DNA of 64,000 nucleotides from Eikenella exigua (GCF_008805035.1 NZ_CP038018.1:124001-188000); one strand, 5' to 3'. Counted from the first letter of the stretch, positions 32,597-42,105 are shown. Notes: a model not told the origin generated them from the letters alone. Numbers and translations are program-made.

Positions 32597-33293
32597 TTAG
32601 GGCTTGGGCACAAATTCTGCCTGTACGCCGATTGCCTGCAGTTCGGCGAGGTGGTTTTTCATGTGTTTCCAGATGCCGCTGCAATACACGAAGGGCGGGG
32701 ATTTGCTGAGCGCGAGCGCTTGGGCGGTGTTGAGGCTGCGGTGTTTTTTCAGGCTGGCGGCAAGGCGGGTGCTTTGCCGGCCGGGATGGGAAACGATGAT
32801 GTCGCCGAAAACGTAGTCCGGATCGTCGGGCGGGGTGGCGCAGCGGGCGATTTCGGCGGCAAGGTGCTCGTGTTCGGCAAAGGATTGTTGCACTTCGCGC
32901 CAGAAGGAGGCGGCGGTGTTGCAATAATCGGCGATGTATTGGGCGGCGGCTTCGGGGCTGCGGGCAGCGTGTTGCCGGATGCGTTGGATATGTTGCGCCA
33001 GCTCGGCCAGGCTGCCGGCGATGGCTTCGGGTTGCATTTGGTCGTGCCAGGCGAAGTAAACGGGAAAGCCTTTTGCGGCTTGGTTTAAGTCGATGATGAA
33101 GGGGTCGCCCATGGCGTTGAGGGCGAAGACGTATTGGCTGGCGGAGAGGGCGGTGTTTTCTTTGTAGTAGGGATCTTGGAAGGCGGCTAAATCGGCATTT
33201 TTAGGGAAATGCAGGGGGAAAATAGCCGTTGTTGTCGGGCTTGGCTTGGATGGTGGCGATAAAGCTGGCGAGGGCGGGCGGGAAGAGGAGCAT
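32597..33293 (-). pseudogene. Frameshifted SMI1/KNR4 (SUKH)-like protein
   Basis: Most of the protein is open from MGDPFIIDLNQAAKGFPVYF onward, but that ATG at 33112 is internal. Upstream, one frame starts at the ATG at 33293 (MLLFPPALASFIATIQAKPD) and hits a stop after NNGYFPPAFP. Removing one base from the C5 run complementary to 33214-33218 joins the two as YFPLHFPKNADLAAFQDPYY and then YVFALNAMGDPF. The rejoined chain is about 231 residues. The pattern of an N-terminal helix, PLHFPKN-like loop, ALNAMGDPFIIDL and PVYFAWHDQ resembles the SMI1/KNR4 superfamily, many members of which are toxin immunity proteins. That assignment is tentative, and no toxin gene is adjacent. Confidence 0.6.
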
Positions 33294-33332
33294 GGCGGGT
33301 GAATGCGTGAGGAGGGGGAGGCGGGCTGTTTT

Positions 33333-33419
33333 TCAGGTAGCCTAATGGATGGAGGCTACCTGAAAAATGGCAGCTTTGCCGGCGTTTTGTGCGTACTCTT
33401 TGCGATATTCTCAGGTAGC
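33333..33419. repeat. Three clustered DUS
   Basis: TTTTCAGGTAGCCT, AGGCTACCTGAAAA and another CTCAGGTAGCC lie within 90 bases between lrgB and the SUKH-like gene. The first two form an outward pair that could fold. Confidence 0.7.
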
Positions 33420-33439
33420 CTTTGGTTTGCGCGGCCAGC

Positions 33440-34135
33440 TCAAACGCCGAGCAGCGGCACGATAATTGGGGCGAGGAAGGAGGTGAGGATGCCGTTGAAG
33501 ATCAGGCCGAGGGTGGCGTAGGCGGCGAAATGGCCGCTGATTTCCAGGCTGGCGGCAATGCCGATGGCGTGCGAGGCCGTGCCCTGCGCGATGGAGTGCG
33601 AGATGGGGTTGCGGATGTGGCTGTGGCGCAGAATCCAGAAGCCGATAAATTGGCCGGTGAGGCCGGCCAGCAGCACGGCGGCCACGGAAACGGCGGGGAT
33701 GCCGTCTAGCACGTGGGTGATTTCCAGCGCAATCGGCATGGTAACCGATTTGGCGGCCAGCGACTGGCTCACGTCGTGGCTGGCGCCCAACCAGTGGGCA
33801 AACAGCACGCCGCTCACAATCCCCACCACGCTGCCCACCAGCTGCGAGGCGGCAATCGGCAGCCATTGGCTGCGGATGCGCGGCCATTGCTGATACATGG
33901 GGATGGCCAAGCACACGATGGCCGGCTGCAGCCAAAAGCCGACCATGCGGCCGGTTTGCATGAAATCGTCGTAGCGGATGCCGAAGAGTTTCAGGTAGCC
34001 TATTACCAAAAGCGTGCTCACCATCAGCGGGTTGGCCAGCGGGCTGCCGCTGCGCAGGCGCAAAAACAGGCTGAGGCGGTAGAGGCCGAGCATCATCAAA
34101 ACCAGCACAATGGGGTTGGTGGCGATTTCCCTCAT
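33440..34135 (-). CDS. lrgB: LrgB/CidB-family membrane protein
   Basis: The protein has 231 residues and about six to seven membrane helices. The family signature is present: SVTMPIALEITHVLDGIPAV and the glycine-containing IAQGTASHAIGIAAS. LrgB/YohK proteins work with LrgA/YohJ partners in murein hydrolase control and in export of fermentation products such as pyruvate or glycolate in some bacteria. The start overlaps the stop of lrgA by four bases, so both come from one transcript. A DUS in the coding region gives IGYLKLFG. Confidence 0.92.
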   Translation of the reverse strand: MREIATNPIVLVLMMLGLYRLSLFLRLRSGSPLANPLMVSTLLVIGYLKLFGIRYDDFMQTGRMVGFWLQPAIVCLAIPMYQQWPRIRSQWLPIAASQLVGSVVGIVSGVLFAHWLGASHDVSQSLAAKSVTMPIALEITHVLDGIPAVSVAAVLLAGLTGQFIGFWILRHSHIRNPISHSIAQGTASHAIGIAASLEISGHFAAYATLGLIFNGILTSFLAPIIVPLLGV

Positions 34136-34470
34136 TTGTGTTTCCTCAGTATTTCATGCGTTTTCGCGCTGGAGAGCAGCACCAGCACGCTGCTGGCCAC
34201 GGTGGCGATGGTAATCGACCAGAAATCGTGCGCCACGATGGAGAAATAATCCATCAATGCCACGCAGGCGGGAATCATCAGCAGCATCATGTGCTGCATG
34301 AGGAATTCGGTCATCGGTTTGAACCAGGCTTCCTTCACCCAGCCGGCTTGGAGCAGGCCGAACAAAATCAGCAGGCCCACAATGCTGGCAGGCAGCTTGA
34401 GGTGGGTGAGGTGTAAAAGCACTTCGCCTGCGGCTAGGCAGGCGAAAACGATAATGAGTGCGCGTAACAT
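34132..34470 (-). CDS. lrgA: LrgA/CidA-family membrane protein
   Basis: The 112-residue protein has four predicted membrane helices and the conserved LPASIVGLLILFGLLQAGWV, the LrgA/CidA/YohJ signature (LPxSVxGMxxL). The family is holin-like and partners with LrgB, encoded directly downstream. The MTEFLMQHMMLLMIPACVAL segment also fits. Whether the pair is the Lrg or Cid type cannot be decided from sequence alone, so the symbol is nominal. Its stop and the lrgB start overlap as ATGA. Confidence 0.9.
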   Translation of the reverse strand: MLRALIIVFACLAAGEVLLHLTHLKLPASIVGLLILFGLLQAGWVKEAWFKPMTEFLMQHMMLLMIPACVALMDYFSIVAHDFWSITIATVASSVLVLLSSAKTHEILRKHK

Positions 34471-34531
34471 GGTTACTGGCCTAAGAGCAATGTTGGAAAT
34501 GGCGAATTATAGCACCGGATGGGCGCTCGGA

Positions 34532-34576
34532 AGAGATGAAGGCTACCTGAAACCTTTTCAGGTAGCCTTCATCTCT
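34532..34576 (-). terminator. Extended perfect hairpin around a DUS pair
   Basis: Arms at 34532-34552 and 34556-34576 are exact complements over 21 bases. They include the DUS plus AGAGATGAA/TTCATCTCT on the outside, with a loop of three bases. It lies between lrgA and the metF remnant, after the latter's stop on the minus strand. Confidence 0.8.
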
Positions 34577-34593
34577 ATTTGGAAAAGGGCGGA

Positions 34594-35043
34594 TTAGTAG
34601 CCCAAACGCTGGCAGATGGTGGAAGACAATCCGGCCTGGTTGAGGGTGTAGAAATGCAGGCCGGGGGCACCGTGGCGCAGGAGGCGGCCGCACATTTCGG
34701 TTACCACGTCCAGCCCCAAGGCTTTGATGGAGGCGGTGTCGTCGGCATAGGATTGCAGCTTCAGCCGCCGCCGGCGTGAGATTTCGGTGCCGAACATATC
34801 GGCGAAGCAGGTGAGTTTGGAGAAGTGGGCATCGGCATTGAAGAAAAACTGAATGATGGCGGAATCGGCGCGGGCTTTACACTTTGTGCACGAAGCTTTG
34901 GATGTTGTCTTCGGTGTTGAACGATTGCAGGTGGTATTCGGAGTAGGCAGCCACTATTAGATTGGTTGCGGGTGATTTTCTGTTTTTGCGGCCTTCAGGC
35001 GTGCGGGTGGGGAAAATTCGAAGCCGAGAGTATTGTGTTGCAT
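34594..35043 (-). pseudogene. metF: Degraded methylenetetrahydrofolate reductase gene
   Basis: Pieces of MetF are visible in three frames on the minus strand. The start (ATG at 35043) reads MQHNTLGFEF. A shifted frame then gives TRTPEGRKNR. After a large deletion it continues NLIVAAYSEYHLQSFNTEDN and FVHKV to a stop at 34877. One further shift gives ARADSAIIQFFFNADA. After another deletion comes MFGTEI and YADDTASIKALGLDVVTEMC, and the intact end HFYTLNQAGLSSTICQRLGY. The normal protein is close to 280 residues, and only about 130 remain. This is a true pseudogene, not a sequencing artefact. Methionine synthesis would need another metF copy elsewhere or a supply of methionine. Confidence 0.85.
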
Positions 35044-35159
35044 GATGGTGGAGAAAATGAATGCGGAAGTAAAGACGATACGGTAGCGGGGATTTAGGCA
35101 AGGGGGGCGGACTGAAAAATCGGTGTGAGTAGATGATAAGGAATCCATGTTGAGGGATA

Positions 35160-35209
35160 GGCTACCTGAAACCGTTCATCCGAAACGGAGTGAAGCGTTT
35201 CAGGTAGCC
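35160..35209. repeat. DUS inverted pair
   Basis: GGCTACCTGAAA (35160-35171) and TTTCAGGTAGCC (35198-35209). Between the arms, CCGAAACGGAGTGAAGC resembles the spacers of other pairs in the window. Confidence 0.65.
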
Positions 35210-35356
35210 CATACCATTTTTTAAAATCTGGAAACCTAAATCAAACAATCCCCACCGATTGATCAGCCTAGCCATTTTTCTGCCGTTGTGGCCACAATCG
35301 TTCGCGCCACAAGCACCGTGTTTAGTTTAATAAGATGGAAATCAGACAGACAAATA

Positions 35357-35414
35357 AGGCTACCTGAAATTTAGCTTCGCAGAAACTCCGCTGCACTGTG
35401 TTTTCAGGTAGCCT
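35357..35414 (-). terminator. DUS pair after ilvC
   Basis: AGGCTACCTGAAA (35357-35369) and TTTTCAGGTAGCCT (35401-35414) bracket a spacer that starts AGCTTCGCAGAAACT (35373-35387). It follows the ilvC stop by 28 bases. Confidence 0.65.
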
Positions 35415-35442
35415 ACTTTATTAAGCAATCACTTGCAAATAA

Positions 35443-36456
<1,014 letters not shown>

Positions 36457-36767
36457 GTGGATTCCTTTTTTGGGATTCGGTTAAACAGGGTAGCCGGCGC
36501 GGCCGTTATGCAGTGTGGCGGGCTGGCAGGTGGACATAGCGGTGGCAGGTAAAGGCACCGTCGCATGTATTTAGATGATGTATGCTACCCGAATTTTGAC
36601 AAGTCGACAGCGTTTTTAGACAAGTTTTCAAAATAAGCTCGAGGAAAGGTAAAATGTAATGTTTTTTAGGCATATTGTCTAATTTGACCTCGTAGAAACT
36701 CCGCTTCACTACGTTTTCAGGTAACCTTATTAATGCTGCCTGAGCAAATTTTTCAAAAAACCACACC
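36457..36767. promoter_or_regulatory. Region upstream of ilvC
   Basis: These 311 AT-rich bases should hold the ilvC promoter. A spacer-like word GACCTCGTAGAAACT (36686-36700) is followed by TTTTCAGGTAACCTT, a degenerate DUS half without an upstream partner. I could not assign -10/-35 boxes with confidence. Confidence 0.35.
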
Positions 36768-36887
36768 ATGAGCCGCCAAGAGCTCGGCCTGATTTTCCTG
36801 CTCGCCGGCGTGTTTTGTATCTGCTTTGCCGGATTTCGGCAGTTGTATGTGATGATTACTGAAAGCTATACCCTCAACCACTTCTGA
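36768..36887 (+). CDS. Possible small membrane protein, 39 aa
   Basis: An ATG at 36768 opens a frame to a TGA at 36885-36887. The product starts MSRQELGLIFLLAGVFCICF and continues AGFRQLYVMI, which is one convincing membrane helix with a short charged N terminus and a polar tail. No ribosome-binding site is visible upstream. It may be a real small membrane protein or the front of a truncated gene. Confidence 0.4.
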   Translation: MSRQELGLIFLLAGVFCICFAGFRQLYVMITESYTLNHF

Positions 36888-36997
36888 TACTGTTTGCTCA
36901 GGTGGGTGCTCCAGTAGTCGGGCAGCTCCCGCCCGTGGCGAGCAAGGGCTATGTAACGAAGTATCGCATGCAGCAGGCCGCTGTTAATTGCGGGGAT

Positions 36998-37035
36998 AGT
37001 CTCAGTTCAGTTATAGTTTGAAAAACTGTCTGAGA
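36998..37035 (+). repeat. Non-DUS inverted repeat
   Basis: GTCTCAG and CTGAGAC, with further pairing of AGTT/AACT inside, form a stem-loop between the small membrane frame and ybaK. It could be a terminator or a processing site. It is not built from a DUS. Confidence 0.45.
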
Positions 37036-37112
37036 CATATTGAAAGCACAGGCCGGCAGTTTTGCCTGGCCTGTGTTTTTTGATTGCTGTATCCATCGAT
37101 GAAACCTTTATT

Positions 37113-37598
37113 ATGAGCAAACCCCACCACCCTGTTACCCCAGCCATCCGTTTTCTACGTGCGCACAAAATCGAGCACACCGCCATGCAGTATCCCTATG
37201 AAGAGCACGGCGGCACGGCGCATTCCGCCGAGTGCCTCGGCATCGACGAACACCAGATTGTTAAAACCATCGTGTTGATTAACGAACACAAAAAAGGCTT
37301 GATTGTGCTGATGCACGGCGACCGCCAAATCTCCACCCGCAACCTTGCCCGCCAGCTCGGTATGAAACACGTGGAGCTGGCCGCGCACGACCAGGCACAC
37401 AAGTGGACAGGCTATTTTGTGGGCGGCACCAGCCCCTTCGGCTGCAAAACCGCCCTGCCTGTGTATGCCGAACGCAGCATTTGGGATTTGCCGCTGATGT
37501 ACATCAACGGCGGCGGCCGTGGCCTATTTGTAACCGTTGCCCCCGCCCCCGCACTTGCCGCCCTGAACGCGCAGCCGGTAGAAGTGGCGGTGGATTAG
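37113..37598 (+). CDS. ybaK: Cys-tRNA(Pro) deacylase (YbaK/EbsC)
   Basis: YbaK hydrolyses Cys-tRNA-Pro made in error by prolyl-tRNA synthetase. The 161-residue protein fits the family. It has TPAIRFLRAHKIEHTAMQYP at the N terminus, KTIVLINEHKKGLIVLMHGD, the conserved lysine of that first segment, and GYFVGGTSPFGCKTALPVYA near the C terminus. The frame is open 17 codons earlier, but MSKPHHPVTPAI is the usual start. A DUS hairpin follows 20 bases after the stop. Confidence 0.94.
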   Translation: MSKPHHPVTPAIRFLRAHKIEHTAMQYPYEEHGGTAHSAECLGIDEHQIVKTIVLINEHKKGLIVLMHGDRQISTRNLARQLGMKHVELAAHDQAHKWTGYFVGGTSPFGCKTALPVYAERSIWDLPLMYINGGGRGLFVTVAPAPALAALNAQPVEVAVD

Positions 37599-37617
37599 CC
37601 GCTTTCGGTGCTGTAAG

Positions 37618-37647
37618 AAAGGCTACCTGAAACTTTCAGGTAGCCTT
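37618..37647 (+). terminator. DUS hairpin after ybaK
   Basis: AAAGGCTACCTGAAA (37618-37632) is followed after one base by TTTCAGGTAGCCTT, so the stem is long with almost no loop. Confidence 0.75.
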
Positions 37648-37810
37648 AATCTGCTAAAATTCGCTTTTCATCAATCCAAACGACAGTTGTTCAAAATGAA
37701 AACGAGGCCAAGCGGCAAACCAATGCCGTATCGTTTTTATGGTGGGCAGCTTATAAACACATGGCAGCCCGAATATCCTTCAGGCTGCCGCACCCCTTTG
37801 TCGGTACACT

Positions 37811-40800
37811 ATGAATCTTCCTCTGCCCAAACCCGCACAAAAGTCCCGCTGGCCGCAGCTTTCCGCCGGCAGCCTGCCTTATTTCCTGGCCTCCGCCCTG
37901 CCGGAAAAACCGCTCAAGCTCGTGCTCACGCCCGATGCCGAAACCACGCTGCGCCTGCAAACCGCATGGCAGTTTTTCCGCCCGCAAGACAACGCGCTGT
38001 TCCTGCCCGATTGGGAAACCCTGCCTTACGAACGCTTCTCGCCGCATCAGGATTTGGTGTCTGAGCGATTATCTGTGCTGTGGCAGCTTAAAAATGGTAC
38101 GGTAGATGTGCTGTTTGTGCCCGTTGCCACCGCCATGCAGCAGCTCGCACCGCCGCCATTCCTGCTGGGGCGCACGTTTTGGCTGAAAACGGGGCAGACG
38201 CTGGATTTGGACAAACTGCGCGAAAATCTGGTGGAAGCCGGCTATTCTGCCGTGTCCAATGTGGTGGCCGGCGGCGAATTTGCCGTGCGCGGCGGGATTG
38301 TGGATTTGTTCCCCATCGGCAGTAGCACACCCTACCGCATCGATTTATTCGACGACGAAATCGACAGCATCAAAACCTTCGATCCCGACACCCAGCGCAC
38401 TCTCTCCCCTGTGTCCGAAATCCGCCTACTGCCCGCGCACGAATTCCCCACCGATACCGATGCGCAAAAAATCTTCCGCACCCGCTTCCGCGAGGAAATC
38501 CAAAGCAACCCGAACGAGGCCGCCGTGTATCAAGCCGTGAGCAACGGCCAATTCGGTGCAGGCGTGGAATACTATCTGCCGCTGTTTTTTGAAGACGGCT
38601 GCGCCAGCCTGTTCGAATACATCGGCGAAAACGCCCTGGCCGTATGCGTGGGCGATGTACACGCCGAAGCCGTGCGCTTCGAAGGCGAAATCAAATCGCG
38701 TCACGCACTGGCGCAGGGCGACCCAAGCTATCCGCCGTTGCACCCGCAGCATTTGTATCTTGCTGCCGACCGCTTTTCAGGTAGCCTGAAAGCCTATCCG
38801 CAAATCTGGCCCGATCTTTCCGCCGCTTCGCCACACACCTTGCCCGATGTGGCGGTAAACCGGCAGTCCGAACAGCCGCTGGCTGCGTTGCAAGATTTTC
38901 AGGTAGCCTTCGGTGGCCGTATTTTGCTGTGTGCCGAAAGCGCCGGCCGGCGCGAAACCATGCTCGGCTTCTTCGCCCAGCACGGCTTAAAACCCAAACC
39001 TGTGGCCGGTTGGCAGGCGTTTTTAGATGACAATGCGCCGCTGTGCATCACGGTTACGCCGTTGGCAGAAGGTTTTCAATTGGGCGGGCTACCTGAAAGC
39101 AGTCAGAACGCCCTTTTAGGTAGCCTGCACCTCGCCGTCATCACCGAATCCGAGCTGTATCAATACGTCGCCCGTTCGCGTGTCCACAACCGCCGCAAGA
39201 AACATGCCGCCGTTTCAGACGGCCTGTTGCGCGACCTTGCCGAAATCAACATCGGCGACCCCGTCGTTCACGAAGAACACGGCATCGGGCGGTATATGGG
39301 CTTGGTAACGATGGATTTGGGCGGCGAAACCAACGAAATGATGTTGCTCGAATACGCGGGCGAAGCGCAGCTTTATGTGCCTGTTTCGCAACTGCATTTA
39401 ATCAGCCGCTACTCCGGTCAGGCGCATGAAAACGTCGCCCTGCACAAGCTCGGCAGCGGCGCATGGAACAAGGCTAAGCGCAAAGCCGCCGAAAAAGCGC
39501 GCGACACCGCCGCCGAGTTGCTCAACCTCTACGCCCAACGCGCCGCCCAATCGGGACACAAGTTTGAAATCAACGAGTTGGACTATCAGGCGTTTGCCGA
39601 CGGCTTCGGTTACGAGGAAACCGAAGACCAGGCCGCCGCCATCGCCGCCGTGATTAAAGATTTGATACAGGCGAAGCCGATGGACCGACTCGTGTGCGGC
39701 GATGTCGGCTTCGGCAAAACCGAAGTCGCCCTGCGCGCCGCGTTTGTGGCAGTGATGGGCGGCAAACAGGTCGCCGTACTCGCTCCGACTACGCTTCTGG
39801 TCGAGCAGCACGCGCAAAACTTCGCCGACCGCTTCGCCGATTTCCCCGTGAAAGTCGCCAGCCTTTCGCGTTTCAACAACAGCAAAGCCACCAAAGCCGC
39901 GCTGGAAGGCATGGCGGACGGCACGGTCGATATCGTTATCGGCACACACAAATTGGTGCAGGACGACATCAAATTCAAAAACTTAGGTTTAGTGATTATC
40001 GACGAAGAACACCGCTTCGGTGTGCGCCAGAAAGAGCAGCTCAAACGCCTGCGCGCCAATGTCGATATTCTCACCATGACCGCCACGCCGATTCCGCGCA
40101 CCCTCAGCATGGCGCTCGAAGGCCTGCGCGACTTCTCGCTGATTACCACCGCGCCCAGCCGTCGTCTCGCCGTCAAAACCTTTGTCAAACCGTTCAGCGA
40201 AGGCAGCGTGCGTGAAGCCGTGTTGCGCGAACTCAAACGCGGCGGGCAGGTGTTTTTCCTGCATAATGAAGTGGATACGATTGAAAACATGCGCGAGCGG
40301 CTGGAAACCCTGTTGCCCGAAGCCCGCATCGGCGTGGCGCACGGACAACTGCGCGAGCGTGAGTTGGAACAAGTGATGCGCGACTTTTTGCAGCAACGAT
40401 TTAACGTGTTGCTCTGTTCCACCATCATCGAAACCGGCATCGACATCCCCAACGCCAACACCATCATCATCAACCGCGCCGACAAATTCGGGCTGGCACA
40501 ACTGCACCAGCTTCGCGGGCGCGTCGGCCGCAGCCACCACCAAGCCTACGCCTACCTGCTCACACCCGAATACATCACCAAAGACGCAGAAAAACGCCTC
40601 GACGCCATCGCGGCGGCAGACGAACTCGGCGCAGGTTTCACCCTCGCCATGCAGGATTTGGAAATCCGCGGCGCCGGCGAAATCCTCGGCGAAGGACAAT
40701 CCGGCGAAATGATACAGGTCGGCTTCACTCTCTACACCGAAATGCTCAAGCAAGCCGTGCGCGACCTCAAAAAAGGCCGCCAGCCCGACCTCGACGCACC

Positions 40801-41272
40801 GTTGGGCATCACCACCGAAATCAAACTGCACAGCCCCGCCCTACTGCCCGAAAGCTACTGCCCCGACATCCACGAACGGCTCGTCCTCTACAAACGCCTC
40901 GCCGTCTGCGAAACCGTGCAGCAAATCAACGCCATACACGAAGAACTCGTCGACCGCTTCGGCCTGCCTGAACAACCCGTCAAAACCCTCATCGAAAGCC
41001 ACCACCTGCGGCTCGCCGCCAAAGAATTGGGCATAGACGCCATCGACGCCACCGGCGAAGCCGTTACCGTTACCTTCGGCAAACACCACCAAATCGACCC
41101 GACAGAAATTATCCTGTTGATTCAGAGCGATAGAAACTACCGGCTGGCCGGGGCGGATAAGTTGAAGTTTACGGCTCAGATGGAGGATGTGGAGACGCGA
41201 ATAAATACCGTGAAGAATGTGTTGCGAAGGTTGAAGGCGGGTGTGGTAACGAAAGGGGGAGAGGCTGGCTGA
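37811..41272 (+). CDS. mfd: Transcription-repair coupling factor
   Basis: Mfd finds RNA polymerase stalled at DNA damage, pushes it off and recruits UvrA. The 1153-residue protein has UvrB-like N-terminal modules, then the RNA-polymerase interaction domain (HEEHGIGRYMGLVTMDLGGE near residue 490). The SF2 translocase follows, with Walker A GDVGFGKTEVALRAAF near 630, the DEEH box near 735 and MTATPIPRTLSMALEGLRDF. A C-terminal domain ends it. Three coding eikDUS cluster in the first 440 residues (SGSLKAY, FQVAFGG, LPESSQ). An AG-DUS of Neisseria type is at 39213-39225, and no eikDUS was noticed in the 2 kb after it. It stands alone. Confidence 0.97.
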   Translation: MNLPLPKPAQKSRWPQLSAGSLPYFLASALPEKPLKLVLTPDAETTLRLQTAWQFFRPQDNALFLPDWETLPYERFSPHQDLVSERLSVLWQLKNGTVDVLFVPVATAMQQLAPPPFLLGRTFWLKTGQTLDLDKLRENLVEAGYSAVSNVVAGGEFAVRGGIVDLFPIGSSTPYRIDLFDDEIDSIKTFDPDTQRTLSPVSEIRLLPAHEFPTDTDAQKIFRTRFREEIQSNPNEAAVYQAVSNGQFGAGVEYYLPLFFEDGCASLFEYIGENALAVCVGDVHAEAVRFEGEIKSRHALAQGDPSYPPLHPQHLYLAADRFSGSLKAYPQIWPDLSAASPHTLPDVAVNRQSEQPLAALQDFQVAFGGRILLCAESAGRRETMLGFFAQHGLKPKPVAGWQAFLDDNAPLCITVTPLAEGFQLGGLPESSQNALLGSLHLAVITESELYQYVARSRVHNRRKKHAAVSDGLLRDLAEINIGDPVVHEEHGIGRYMGLVTMDLGGETNEMMLLEYAGEAQLYVPVSQLHLISRYSGQAHENVALHKLGSGAWNKAKRKAAEKARDTAAELLNLYAQRAAQSGHKFEINELDYQAFADGFGYEETEDQAAAIAAVIKDLIQAKPMDRLVCGDVGFGKTEVALRAAFVAVMGGKQVAVLAPTTLLVEQHAQNFADRFADFPVKVASLSRFNNSKATKAALEGMADGTVDIVIGTHKLVQDDIKFKNLGLVIIDEEHRFGVRQKEQLKRLRANVDILTMTATPIPRTLSMALEGLRDFSLITTAPSRRLAVKTFVKPFSEGSVREAVLRELKRGGQVFFLHNEVDTIENMRERLETLLPEARIGVAHGQLRERELEQVMRDFLQQRFNVLLCSTIIETGIDIPNANTIIINRADKFGLAQLHQLRGRVGRSHHQAYAYLLTPEYITKDAEKRLDAIAAADELGAGFTLAMQDLEIRGAGEILGEGQSGEMIQVGFTLYTEMLKQAVRDLKKGRQPDLDAPLGITTEIKLHSPALLPESYCPDIHERLVLYKRLAVCETVQQINAIHEELVDRFGLPEQPVKTLIESHHLRLAAKELGIDAIDATGEAVTVTFGKHHQIDPTEIILLIQSDRNYRLAGADKLKFTAQMEDVETRINTVKNVLRRLKAGVVTKGGEAG
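39213..39225 (-). repeat. Neisseria-dialect AG-DUS inside mfd
   Basis: TTTCAGACGGCCT is the exact complement of AGGCCGTCTGAAA, the AG-DUS of Neisseria. It encodes VSDGL and sits where the eikDUS density of mfd falls to none. Confidence 0.85.
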
Positions 41273-41337
41273 AAAGGTGCAGGGGGGTAGTATGTCTAGC
41301 ATTGATGTCCAACAGGTAAAACCGAAAAGGAAATGGT

Positions 41338-42105
41338 ATGACTGTGTTGAAAGTTTTTAAGAATGAGCCCAATGATGTGGAGTATTTCAAATGGCTGGCA
41401 ACAAATCCTGATGGTTATGTATTGAATATTGCGCTTAGCTATTACCATTTGTACCCAATGATTCATGCTGCCAAATGCCATCACGTTAGCAGTGATAAAA
41501 CGATAAATTACACTACTCAAAACTATTACAAGGTCTGTTCTAATTCTATTGCCGAACTGGAAGCCTATTCTTGGCAGGAGCACCACAAAGCCCTAACTCC
41601 ATGCAAAACATGTATGGGAGAATACACTCCTACTTTTCAGGTAGCCTCTCAACAATCCTTAGAAGATGATCTAGATGAGCTTAACCAACGCTTAGAATCT
41701 GCATCAACTGAAGAAACTAAAACTGAAATCCAACGCCTGATTACCACCCGCAGAGGTCAAGGCGAATTTAGAACCAGTGTATTGAAACTATATCCGCAGT
41801 GTCCCATTAGCGGCGTAGATATGCCCGAATTATTGATTGCCAGCCATATCAAACCTTGGTGTGACTGCAATGATGATTATGAACGACTTGACCAGCACAA
41901 TGGCTTGATGCTTGCTCCGAATATTGATGCCTTGTTTGATAGTGGGCTGATTACGTTTGAATCTGATGGCAAAATTCGTATTAGTAAAAGGCTTTCTGAA
42001 AAAAACTTGTTCCGGCTTGGCATCTATCTTGATGCGGTATTAGAAATCCACCCTGACAGCGAAAAATATTTTGAATGGCATCGAAACAAGGTATTTAAAC
42101 CATAG
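41338..42105 (+). CDS. Orphan HNH endonuclease
   Basis: This is a 255-residue protein. Its C-terminal 110 residues form an HNH domain of the type seen in restriction-related nucleases: CPISGVDMPELLIASHIKPW, then RLDQHNGLMLAPNIDALFD with the H-N pattern. The N-terminal part has its own fold with a cysteine pair (TPCKTC) and a helical linker. The gene is AT-rich compared with mfd and the DUF1294 gene on either side, and no methyltransferase is adjacent. Foreign origin is likely. It may be a solitary nuclease for defence or a remnant of a larger system. A DUS in the linker encodes FQVAS. The start is weakly supported. Confidence 0.82.
   Translation: MTVLKVFKNEPNDVEYFKWLATNPDGYVLNIALSYYHLYPMIHAAKCHHVSSDKTINYTTQNYYKVCSNSIAELEAYSWQEHHKALTPCKTCMGEYTPTFQVASQQSLEDDLDELNQRLESASTEETKTEIQRLITTRRGQGEFRTSVLKLYPQCPISGVDMPELLIASHIKPWCDCNDDYERLDQHNGLMLAPNIDALFDSGLITFESDGKIRISKRLSEKNLFRLGIYLDAVLEIHPDSEKYFEWHRNKVFKP

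Larger units (their letters stand above)
35044..35442. other. Intergenic region between the metF remnant and ilvC
   Basis: About 400 bases hold two DUS pairs (35160-35209 and 35357-35414). The remaining text has no gene I can support. The first part may be the former metF promoter. Confidence 0.5.

Noticed and set aside
39610..40831. Two long minus-strand frames within mfd
   Set aside because: Both mirror the strongly conserved translocase coding sequence on the other strand.
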